This document shows, piece by piece, positions 1-10,900 of a DNA stretch of 64,000 nucleotides (positions within the stretch are counted from its first letter, which is position 1; every line of letters begins with the position of its first letter). A program made the translations under genes and the position numbers. Origin of the DNA: Narthecium ossifragum (taxonomy: Eukaryota; Streptophyta; Magnoliopsida; Dioscoreales; Nartheciaceae); contig OY986964.1 in the NCBI GenBank assembly GCA_963920575.1, positions 14,435,460 through 14,499,459 of the forward strand. The letters run 5' to 3'. The notes beneath the pieces were generated by a model. It had not been told where the DNA came from. It was given only the letters and a program-made list of their open reading frames with translations, and did not search any database.

Positions 1-788
1 AGGAGGCAGGTGGGACCCTGCTTGGCCGGCTCCTTGATGGGCTGGCTCAAGGGAGAAGCCGCCCCTTGGGGGCCGGCTTGGGCCCACGTTGGGTCCGGTC
101 CGGTGCATCAAGTTGGGTTTTTGATGGTGCAAATTTTGATGCATATCACACCTCCACAAGAGGAGAGAGTCTTATATCTTGTCAATCAATAATCTGCATC
201 CAGTCATTAGGGTGATGAATATCTAAGCTTCATGTATCAGCATCTTGACTGTCTTAGCATCCTGGCAAAGGTAAAAAGCCTATATAGTGATATAGTTTGT
301 TGCAAATTGTCATGCGACACAGGAATTATTCATAGTTCCATGCACCGAGTATTTGTTTTGGAGTAAAATCTATTATTATGCGCTTCTTTAATTTTTTTTC
401 TTCAATGTTTTAAGAAGAGTGATAGGCATGAGTTTGGAAGCAGGTGTTGGTTGCTTATGTGGAGTGTGGACTTTCTGGAATCAATGGCAACCTGCGATGC
501 TTTGAGCTATTTTCCCTCGGGATTTCTGTAGTATATTGCTATCTACATCAAGAAATGATATAGAAGAATCCTTCTAAGTTATGTTGCAATCATACATAAA
601 GAAATGACATAGAAGAATCCTTCTAATTTATGTTGCAATCAATCTTTTGTGGAAACTCATCGGCTCTTAGAAAACTGTTTCATTTAGCTTTGATGTTGGG
701 TCTGTGTGATCATAAAAATTTGACCTTTTGCTGGATTGAAGTTGTATTTGATTGGCTTCTGTATTGATTTTTTTCATTTCCTCTGCAG
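1..788 (+). other. Intronic sequence upstream of the first visible BIG exon
   Basis: I found no exon I could defend here. The stretch is AT-rich and ends in a pyrimidine tract followed by CTGCAG at 783-788, a good acceptor for the exon at 789. It contains a 46-base near-duplicate around 549-640 (agaaatga-atagaagaatccttcta twice). Bases 1-190 are more GC-rich than the rest and could be transposon-derived, but I could not assign a family. Confidence 0.5.
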
Positions 789-3700
789 ACAATTCTTTCT
801 ATTGCAGAAGAGGATGGAAATTACTTGCAAGAAGCCTGGGAACATATTTTGACATGTGTTTCGAGATTTGAACATTTGCATCTGTTGGGAGAGGGTGCTC
901 CCCCAGATGCTACATTTTTTGCAATACAACAGAATGAGCTTGATAAAAGTAGACAGGTTAAGTCATCGATCCTTCCTCTACTTAAGAAAAAGGGACCTGG
1001 CCGGATTCAAAATGCCGGTTCAGCAGCAAGAAGAGGTTCCTATGATAGTGCTGGTGTTGGTGGCCACGCTTCTGGAGTGGTAACATCTGAGCAAATGAGT
1101 AACTTGGTTTCCAATCTGAATTTGTTGGAGCAAATTGGAATAGCTGATGTGAACCGTATCTTTGTACGAAGTGAAAAGTTGAATAGTGAGGCAGTTATTG
1201 ATTTCGTCAAAGCCCTTTGTAAGGTTTCTATGGAAGAGCTGCGCTCTACATCTGATCCAAGGGTTTTTAGCCTTACAAAAATAGTTGAGATTGCGTAAGA
1301 AGCATTACCTTACCTTGTCTTCTTTATTGCCGTTTTTTTATTAAAATGTTTGAAGACATTCAATCCTTGCTTGTGCAGGCATTACAACATGAATCGCATC
1401 AGGCTTGTGATGTCAAGCATTTGGCATGTATTGTCTGACTTTTTTGTCACCATTGGATGCTCGGACAATCTATCTATTTCAATTTTTGCTATGGACTCCT
1501 TGCGCCAGCTAGCAATGAAGTTCTTGGAGCGAGAAGAGTTGGCCAATTACAATTTCCAAAATGAATTCATGAAGCCCTTTGTCATTGTAATGCGCAAAAG
1601 CAGAGCTGTTGAAATAAGGGAATTGATTATCAGATGCGTCTCTCAAATGGTTTTGGCTCGTGTCAATAATGTCAAGTCTGGATGGAAAAGCATGTTTATG
1701 GTAATTTTGAATTCTTCTGGTGCTAATTATAAAGTTTTCAGCCGAAGCATTGTAGAAATATTTTTTTCTTAGTGTCGTTCATCTAGTTGGTAAATAATAT
1801 TGGTCAACTTGTCATATTTTCTACAGGTCTTCACAACTGCATCATACGATGAGCACAAGAATATAGTACTTTTGGCATTTGAGATTATTGAGAAGATTGT
1901 AAGGGATTATTTCCCCTACATAACCGAAACTGAAACAACAACATTCACAGATTGTGTGAATTGTCTTATTGCTTTCACAAATAGTAGGTTTAGCAAAGAC
2001 ATTAGCCTCAATGCAATTGGTTTTCTTCGGTTGTGTGCTGCAAAGCTTGCTGAAGGACAGCTTGACTCCACTGCAAGATACAAAGACAGTGAGACCTCTG
2101 GAAATAGGGTACCATCTATATATGTAGAAAAAGATGGGAAACTTGAGAGTCAATATGTCGATAAGGATGATCATTTGCATCTCTGGTTCCCACTGTTGGC
2201 AGGTTTGTGGATTGTCTTTTATATTTTACAAGGCTGTGAAGAGCTTTATAGATTTGTTCTATTTTTCCTCTAATTTTTTGAAGATAATCCAATTCTGCTC
2301 TTGTTAATACCCATAAAGTTATTGATGCTCGTTAAACATTTCCTCTCTGTTTTCTAATTTTATGCAGGACTATCAGAACTTACCTTTGATCTAAGGCCTG
2401 AAATCAGACAGACTGCTCTTCAAGTTCTATTTGATACATTGCGCAACCATGGTCACCATTTCTCTTTGCCTTTGTGGGAAAAAGTTTTTGATTCGGTCCT
2501 TTTCCCAATATTTGACTATGTAAGACATGCTATCGATCCATCTGGGAGAAGCTTGCAAGGACATGGGCTTGAAAATGATGGGAGTGAGCTAGACCAAGAT
2601 GCGTGGCTTTATGAAACCTGCACACTAGCCCTTCAGCTGGTTGTGGATCTCTTTGTTAAATTCTATAACACGGTGAATCCATTATTGAGAAAAGTTTTGA
2701 CGTTGCTGACAAGTTTTATCAAGCGCCCCCATCAAAGCCTTGCTGGCATCGGGATTGCTGCTTTTGTTCGTTTAATGAGTAATGCTGGATCACTCTTCTT
2801 TGAAGACAAGTGGCTTGAAGTGGTTTTGTCATTAAAAGAAGCTGCTTTAGCAACTCTGCCAGATTTTTCACTGATTTCATCTGAAGCAGACCTTGATATA
2901 GTGGGCAGAGAAAATGGTCATTCTTCCACCACACCAAGAAGTGATGATTCTGGAAGGTCAACAGATGACGGCTTGGATAACCTGAGATCAAGAACCCTAT
3001 ATTTTGCCGTCTCTGATGCTAAGTGTCGTGCTGCTGTTCAACTTCTGTTGATTCAGGTCTGCTTCATATCTTTTTCCTGGTACCTCTACTGTCTTTGATT
3101 TGTTATAGGAATGTGAGCCATATCACTCACATTTATTATTTACTTTGCTTCGAAGACATTTTCAAATATGGTTGCTCATCTTAAACAGGAGATCAATAAT
3201 TACTGATTAGGAAGGCATGTGGAGTGGCATGAATTTATACTAAACGGATTTTACTGGCATATGCTGAACACATGCTTTTTGTAGGTTTCACACATGCATA
3301 TTTTGAGAATATGATCAATGCTTTAAGGATTTGCTGAATTTTATCATTTTATAACTGTGATATCTTGACTTAAGCTTTCATATGCCGGAAACAAATTTAT
3401 GATAGACAATCTGTGAATGTATGTTGATTATTATCAAATAAACTTTTGAGCACAGTAAAGTAGGCTTGTGACATTTGTTGATATACATGAAACTTCAATG
3501 CTGTTCAAATCAACCCTGAATCCTCATATCCCTTGCTGATTGTGCAAAGGATCTGCTGATATACTTCAAGGAATATATGTTAAGCCTACTTGCTTTGAAA
3601 CTTCAATGCAGTTCATGCCAAAAAAATGTAGCAAGTATTCTGCTTACATTTATTTTTATTTTTATTTTTAAATTGAGCTTTTGACCCTGGCTGAGGATGG

Positions 3701-4561
3701 GCAAGTAACCTGAAATCACAACCACGAAGTCCTCGTAGGATTTGAACCCAAGACACCAAGCTCTTCATATTTCTAGCTGTCCTTCAGCCAAATATGTCCA
3801 CATGTAAGAGATATAGTTTAGGATTTCCCAGTTTTAGCATGAAATGATTGGTCTGCTAGTTCTTTCATATTGTGGCTGGAGATGTATCAAGTTGCAGTCG
3901 ATACAAAACATTTAACTCGTTCTTTTTCCATGAACATCTGCAGGCTGTGATGGAGATTTATAACATGTACAGAACTGAACTTTCAGCAAAGAATACAAAT
4001 ATACTCTTTGAAGCATTGCGTAGTGTGGCATCTCATGCTCACAAGATTAACAGTGACACTGAGCTAAGATCAAAGCTACAGGAGCTGGGCTCTATGACCC
4101 AGATGCAGGATCCACCACTGCTTCGCCTTGAGAACGAGTCGTATCAGATATGCCTGACCCTGTTGCAAAACATCATTTTGGACAGGCCTGAAAGTGACGA
4201 GGGTAAAGCAGTTGAAGGCAACCTTGTTGACCTGTGCACTGAAGTTCTGCAAGTGTATCTTGATACAGCCAAACCTAAGCAGCCAGTTGGGCTTCTGGCT
4301 GCTGTCCAACATAAACCGCATTGGCTTATCCCAATCAGCTCTGGGAAACGAAGAGAACTGGCAGCACGAGCGCCCCTCGTTGTGGCAACTTTTCATGCGA
4401 TATGTGGATTGGGAAGTCTGCCCTTGGAGAAGAACTTGGCGCGCTTCTTTCCTCTTTTCGCAGCTCTGATAAGCTGTGAGCATGGATCAAGCGAGATACA
4501 GGTCGCATTGAGCGATTTGCTTGGTACATGGGTTGGTCCAGTGTTGCTTCAATCTTGTTGA
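789..4561 (+). CDS. BIG-class brefeldin A-inhibited ARF guanine-nucleotide exchange factor, C-terminal part (BIG1/BIG2/BIG3 type)
   Basis: Five exons: 789-1294, 1379-1700, 1827-2202, 2368-3056 and 3944-4561 (stop TGA 4559-4561). The phases join without a break and give 836 residues. The family activates ARF GTPases by GDP-GTP exchange on trans-Golgi and endosomal membranes; the Sec7 catalytic domain is N-terminal and must lie before this window. The visible part has the conserved stretch after Sec7 (NYLQEAWEHILTCVSRFEHL at the start), a KKKGPGRIQN linker, the helical HDS1/DUF1981 region around the SGWKSMF motif (about residue 270), and a C-terminal helical region ending GPVLLQSC. Introns have GT-AG ends. 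One oddity: at 1410-1412 the codon is ATG where relatives, as I recall them, have Trp (RLVWSSIW). The paralogue cannot be fixed without the N-terminus. Confidence 0.92.
3670..3765 (-). repeat. SINE-like dispersed repeat, copy 1 (in BIG intron 4)
   Basis: Read on the - strand it contains GGGTTCAAATCC (3738-3749 region), close to the RNA polymerase III B-box of tRNA-derived SINEs. It ends in an A/T-rich tail next to 3650-3670. A diverged relative lies at 8880-8960 and shares the blocks TTGACCCTGGCT, ATGGGCAA and AGGATTTGAACCCAAGA. No clear A-box or target duplication was found, so SINE identity is an inference. Confidence 0.4.
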
Positions 4562-5610
4562 ACACCTAGTAACACCGAGGTGTATGATAGTTTTTCGGGT
4601 TGATATATATTCTTTTCGGAATTGGTTTTTTTTCTGTAGTGATAATTTGGAATGTATACGGCTCTAACTTGCTATTTTATTAAGTGCCATGTTTGGCTTT
4701 TCAATCTTGTCTTTATAGTTGCCTTAAACGATTGGGGTTATCTTTGCTAATGTTATCCATGTCTACATTTTATTCAGGGCCCGTTTACATTCAAGAATAA
4801 TTGGACTTTTATACATGAAATGGAGGCATACGGGCTAACAGTATTGGTTGATGGCTTTTGAGGATACGTTTTTATTCAAGCATGTACTCTAAAATTTTCT
4901 GTTCCGAAAAACTTATACCCAAAAGTTAAAGTTTCCTTCCAAGCAAGGATGAAGTAATCAATCTATCTTCATAGATTACCAAGTCGTACTGATTTAAATT
5001 TTAGTTTAAATTCTATTTACAAGTATTTTGAATGTCACATATTTGAAAAGGCATGTGTATGAGTTGGACTAGACACCACTTGGTTATTGTTTGGTAAAAG
5101 AATACCCGTAGATTTGTCTCGAGATATGATTACACGAGATTAAACCCAAATCTGTTAAATCTGATTTTAAAATGCAAAAATAAAATAGATAATAAAATTA
5201 AAAATAAAACGTTCACCGAAAAAGAACTATAGGCCGACTCTGTTATCTCTTCGGCTCCGGCTCACACGATCCTTCGTCGCCGCCTAGTCACTCTCGCCGT
5301 TCTCCTTCAAATCCTTCACCATTTCAAATTTAGTTTGGGTTTTTATTGAAAGTCTGTCTAGAGATCGTTGTAATCAACAGATCACTTTTCTTGTTATCTA
5401 CCTGCGATTAGGTCACATTACTTATTGTTTTGATTAGCGGGCGATGGCGTCGTCGTAGTAGTAAACGTTGTCATCGGAGCCAAAGAGATAAAATTATCTC
5501 CGGAGTTGGTGGCGTATAGTTCCCCTTAAAAATATGTGAACGTTTAATTCTTTAATTTTGTTTACTATTTTATTTTCTTTAATTTTGTTATCTATTTTAT
5601 TTTTAGATTT
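4562..5610. other. 3' UTR of the BIG gene and AT-rich intergenic DNA
   Basis: After the BIG stop codon comes T-rich sequence typical of a plant 3' UTR (about 4562-4700), then AT-rich DNA without a coding signal. A GC-richer patch at 5230-5520 resembles a fragment of a leader or old transposon. A 30-base imperfect tandem duplication built on CTTTAATTTTGTT lies near 5549-5605. I see no gene. Confidence 0.5.
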
Positions 5611-5768
5611 TAAAAACAAGTGGTTTAATGGGTGGATGTAAGCTTATAGGCGTGGTCAATATCATCTTATGGTTCAAGTTAAAAACAAGTGGTTTAGACA
5701 AGTTTCCTTGAGCACTGGCTATCTGTTTTGGGAATTTTTGCATATATATAATTGACCACGCCTATAAG
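5611..5768. repeat. Inverted repeat with nested direct repeat
   Basis: A perfect 18-base inverted repeat (CTTATAGGCGTGGTCAAT at 5643-5660, its complement at 5751-5768) brackets about 90 bases. The similarity extends imperfectly outward (9 of 11 bases). A 17-base direct repeat, TAAAAACAAGTGGTTTA, occurs at 5611-5627 and 5680-5696. The structure could fold into a hairpin and may be a decayed foldback or MITE-type element. Confidence 0.55.
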
Positions 5769-6119
5769 TTTAAATCCACAAATAAAAGAGGGAGAAAGAT
5801 CCAGCGCTGCTTGGCACGGCTTAGACTCGGGGTGGTATTTTATTCGGACGTTTGAGTCCTTTTTGCTGCCAAGTCTTAAATGCCCCCTTCCCCCCTCGTA
5901 TTCTCTCTCATTGTTCCCATCATGCCTGATCGCGACCCATGTTGGAGCAGCCACCTCTTCAAAGCTCCCCCGCCACCCCGCAGCACCCAAGCTTGCCAAA
6001 TCAACTCTCCTCCAACCTCCACCGCCTTCCTCTGACCTCCTCCATCCCTAACGCTTCCCTCATGAGTACCGATAACCTCCACCCAAACCCCCACTGGCGC
6101 AGGGTAAAACGTGAAAGAT

Positions 6120-6640
6120 GGACCTCTCAACGGGAGAGATAACCGAACTCTCTATGAGAGAGAAAGACCAGAAATCTCTAGGGGAGAAAACAAAACCCTA
6201 ATTTTCTTATTCATCAAAAACTGCCTCTTTACAAACCCTAGGCCTCCTTTTATAGATTTAAGGAAAGACCAACTCAACTAAAACATGGACTCAACCCTAA
6301 TCCAAGTATTAACCCGGAATTCAATAATAAAAATAAACCCTACTCAAACTAGGACTTTGCTAAAAATAGAAACCGATAAAACTGCCATAAAAGGAAAGTT
6401 TTCACTAAAACTGCGATTTAGAGCAAAAGGAGACGGAATTTCGCGATTCGACAAGCCGTCGTGGAGAGATCGAAGATCTCCCACGATAAATGACGGGCTC
6501 GTCGACCCGGTCGATTCGACTGGTCATACGCCCCGATCGGACGGTCGGATCAAAAGTTATGGCCATCCAAAGGCCTCATTCGTACGGATGGAATCCGAAT
6601 ACGTCCGGATCGCCTTGGAAACGGATCGGACTCAGTCAGG
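6120..6640 (-). repeat. Probable LTR fragment, reverse orientation
   Basis: Read on the - strand there is a TATA-box-like CTATAAAAGG at 6247-6256, followed by CCTAGGGTTTGTAAAGAGG leader-like sequence. Upstream lies GATCGG-rich DNA (6430-6560). The layout is like the promoter parts of the better-defined LTRs in this window. I could not find its ends or a partner LTR, so it is a tentative call. Confidence 0.3.
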
Positions 6641-7031
6641 TCCGGCCCTGGTCCTGCATCACCCGCCGAGCGAATCTCTCCATATAGCCCTCGAGCATCA
6701 CTGATTTCGCCGCCTCGCACCTCCCTGCAGCCCTAAAACCTTCCCAAAAACATGTACATGTCCCAATGAATCTTCCTCGACTCTTTCCTGTCTCGAATGG
6801 AGTTTGAATCATCAAATCCCAACTTAGGTGATCCTTCACTACGCCTACCACCTCTATTCAGCCTTCTGTAAGCCTTGATCTCTCGATCAGACCTCATAGG
6901 GAGACTTTGCAGGCCTCCACAACCCCAACGCTACTAACCTCGTCCTCCAATGACGTCGTTTCACATTGATTCACTTTTCACTTTCCACCTTTACCTCTCA
7001 CCTTTACCTCTCAGATCCGCCCTCCGTTCTT

Positions 7032-7113
7032 GCCGATCAGACATCGAGGATCAATCCTCTAAGTCCCTGTGACTCGCCGATCAGACATCGAGGATCAATC
7101 CTCTAAGTCCCTG
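7032..7113. repeat. Tandem duplication, 38-base unit, period 44
   Basis: The 38-base unit beginning GCCGATCAGACATCGAGGAT is present perfectly at 7032-7069 and 7076-7113, and a diverged relative starts near 7253 (ccaatcagacactgggaatc). It lies in non-coding, pyrimidine-rich DNA between the two convergent genes. The rest of 6640-7950 shows no supported gene. Confidence 0.75.
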
Positions 7114-7950
7114 CGAACCCTTCTGTGACCTCTAGTGAGCTCCTTCCGTCATTGATCCATCATCAACTCTTCTCAGGTTTAATATTCACATTCTGTCATT
7201 TTTCACTTTCCATTCTTTCTACCTTAGATCCGCTGCCTCCACCACCATTCTCACCAATCAGACACTGGGAATCAATTCTCCAACCCCTTACAAACCTTCC
7301 TATGCTTATCTTAACTTCCGACGAGCTCATTTTGTCATCGAACCATCCTTAGCCATATTCCAGTCACCGCCATCATAATCTAAGATTACCATCGCCTCTC
7401 ACAAAGGTCTTGCGTCGTTATCACCACCTACCGCCGTCTTATATGATCTCTCTAGATCATACGAGATCGACACCGGATGAAGATTAGGACAGTTTGGTCA
7501 TAAAAATAACTAAACTAACCATAATCATCGGTTAGAGGACCTCATGCCTTAAAAAATTCCATTTGAACTATAGAATAATTAATTCCATTAAAATGGACCT
7601 ATCAATAATTTCCTGAATAAAATATGCAGTACCATAGCGATAAGAAGATCATCGAACCTTATGCAGCTGAAAGCCCAGCCCCTTAAATAAACTGTCAAAC
7701 TGAGCAATGTAAATCAGACGTCATTTTGTTTAATATGACCGAAAGAGGCTAGTCATTGACATGAATCAAGAAGTTAGAAGCTTAAACGTTATACAACCTC
7801 ATCTCAAGAAACATCTTTCAATGTAAACTTAATTTGCCAAATTAGTCACAATGTGAAAACCATGGAGTAAAAATAAATAAGGATATATTAATCAGGAAAT
7901 TGGAGCCTAATCCAATTCCAATTTTCTAGCACAATCAGGATCTAGAAAAA

Positions 7951-10900
7951 TCATCTTCTACTGGATGTTGCGTTCTTCCGAGGCCTTCCTCGTCCTTGAC
8001 GTGGTACTGTGCTTGCTTTCTCAGACTCGGGATGAGCCTGACTTTTCACAGATTTGGGGCGACCTCTCCCTCGGCCTGACCCCTTTTTTGCACCCCTTCC
8101 CCGACCTCTCCTGGAGCTCCTGCCACTCCACTGATCCTCTCCATCTTCAAACTCGCCATTTGCATCTTCACTATCATCACTCTCATCTTCCATGTCTTCA
8201 GACTCTGATGATTCCTTGTGCTTCTTCCGTTTGTTGGAAGCAGCCGAAGAATTAGCACCACCCTTGTTAGCAGTATTTTTTGCAACATTTTCGCTTTCGA
8301 TATCTCCTGTTCTCCGCCAAACAATAAGTCAGATCTCAACATTATGGAAGAAGAGTAAATAGAATGCACTATTATGATATATTATCAAGAACAGGACCCC
8401 AATAGTGCTTTATTTCAGATACAAATCTAGTTAGTTGTTAATACTCAAGTAACTTGCTAAAAGCTTTCACAGAGACATCCTCAATGATGAAAACAATCAA
8501 TTTAGACCAGTGGCTCTTTCTGGATCCAGTCTTCGCGGATTTTATTCCATAGATTTCTCATTCCTAACTTCCATGCAGAACACCCATAAAGGCTGGTGAC
8601 AGTTTAATAGTTCCAACACTATTTCCAAAAAGCTAGCTTTTATGGGGCAATAGAGAACATGAAAAGGTAGTCCATCAAGTTCAACTTCTATCATTACCCT
8701 TCCAAAAACCTACTGCACTCCCAGTCCACCAAATGTCTCTGTTGTAGGTACGCTGTCCTATCTCATGGTGCTGGAGATACCTATGTACGTATGTACTCTC
8801 TCATATTGCTTTTGTTGTCTCACCTAGCAATGACCACATAGAGCTTATCTTAAGCTCAATAGAAGTTATTGATTTATTAAAATTGAGCCTCTGACCCTGG
8901 CTTCCAATGGGCAAATGCCCTTACAATTCCTCAACAGGATTTGAACCCAAGATGACCACCCCACATAGGAGACTTAAAATCATTTATGCGCACACCACCC
9001 CAAATTTCAGAGGAGGTATGCTTAATATACGTTAATCACCAATACAATTGCAGAAACTGCTCAAACCTCACAAAATATACAGCATTCATAACATACCACC
9101 AAGCAGCCATCATTACAGCTAAACAATCTAAGCTCCTCATACTACATTAAAACCTGAAGATTGAATTTTTGTTTCCTGTGAGTGCTGGAAAAAACAATGA
9201 ATTCATATTTTTTTACTGTGTTCTTTTTTTTTCTGGTGTTCTCACTTAGCGAGTGCCATCTATATGTCTATCCAACCAGTCCTTGATATGAACCTGATCA
9301 GCAATATGATTCCAGTAACAGGTTAAACTTCACAATGTGTTTTACATTGGGTCGCACCACATTACCTTTAACCTTTTTGCTTCTCGATAGTTCAACTCAG
9401 ACCAAAACTTCAATTTAAAGTAAGTTTAAATTGCAAACAAGACACCTCTTCACTCTTCCTTCATTTTGTATGTCAGCTTCTTGCTACCATGTACAGGCCT
9501 ATCATCTAGAAAGAGATTTCATAAATCTAGATCTTAGACAAAAAACATATTGATTGGGGGTTAGGATCTTGAACTATCTTTATTTTATGTCAGCTTAAGT
9601 TTCAGCTCCAAATCCAACTAAACCGAAAGACATTGTTCACAACCATTTCTCACTCGCAGCTAAATCTCAACGACAATTGATTTAGACATACCCAAGAGTT
9701 AGTCATAAGTTCTCCCAGCTTTTGCATATCGACAACAGCTACATGTTTCACTGAACAGTGACCCCTCAGAAACAAGCAAGTGGTTCACATCCCAGAAGCC
9801 CACAGAATAACTCACTCGGCCATCTCAGACAGACTCAGTTATGTACTCGAAAAGATAAAATTTTCAGCAAGATCAAAAAGAAAAATTAGAGACATGTACG
9901 ACTTCTACTGAAAAAACTCCACTTCATTTGAAACTTCTGACATGCTAATGAAACTTATTAAGTCGACAAAGGAAGATAAAATTTGAAGTAAACAATAGAC
10001 CAACCTTCTGCAGCATTTTCACCTTCATAAATTTCCAACTGCAAAGCAAAAATATGGTTACAGCATATTCACAACAAAAGATAATAGAAAAAGCAACAAA
10101 GTAGGAATAATGTATTCCCATTATAATGAAGGAGGAAAAAAGAGCAGACATGCCATATTAAATACAGACGTCATCATGCAATAAAAAGTAACAAAGAAAG
10201 ATGATCTCATATCTACGGTAAAGGGAATGATTGGATCACGAGGATAAGAAAATGCAATGAATGACGCATAGAATAACTAGAGATTGAAAATTTTTATCAT
10301 GCATACTCCAATAGCATCAGCAGTAGTTACAAAGAAAAAACAAAGTTTTTGAGTAACTAACATCCAACTAAGAACTGAGGGTAAGATCGAGGAAGGTTAC
10401 ATCTCTAGAAACTTCAAAACCACTTAGTCCTGTTTCAAATCGACTAATTTGATGGGTTTTAAGGAGAAGGAAGATTGTCTACTACATATACATGTTACGA
10501 GCGGTCTACTCGTGATCCTCTCGTAATGGGTCTCTACTGCTCCAATCGATCAGAAATGGCCTGATCGGACTTGATTGAGTCCAATTGGCTAAATCTGGAT
10601 CGAATCTGGTTCAGATCTGGCTCAGATTGGGGTAGGACTCGACTGGGTCAAGTCTGGATTGGTTGATTGGCTCTTGGAATTGAATCTGACTCGTATTGGG
10701 CTAAGTGGCTGGGCTGAAACGGCTAGGAGTGGGTTAAGTGGCTGAGCCAAATCAGAGTGGGCTGAGTCTGAATCAACTGGCTGGCTGAACCAAGTTAGAG
10801 TTGGCTGAGCCAACTTGGTTGGGCTGAACCGGAGTTGATCCAAGGGCTGTGGTTCGCCGGAGTAGATCGCCGGCGTAGGGACGGCGGCGGCGGTCGGGGT

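Noticed and set aside
230..275. A possible BIG exon ending before GTAAAA at 271
   Set aside because: The translated piece does not match the conserved protein before TILSIAEEDGN, and no acceptor supports it.
5694..6142. Frames of 67-101 codons around 5700-6140 on both strands
   Set aside because: Low-complexity Pro/Ser- or Gly-rich translations without splice context or domains.
7951..8306. A separate small AT-hook gene on the - strand
   Set aside because: The acceptor at 8307, the small exon 10038-10005 and the RCC1 exons join in phase, and the protein context (DRLDQLEIYEG) continues the RCC1 protein.
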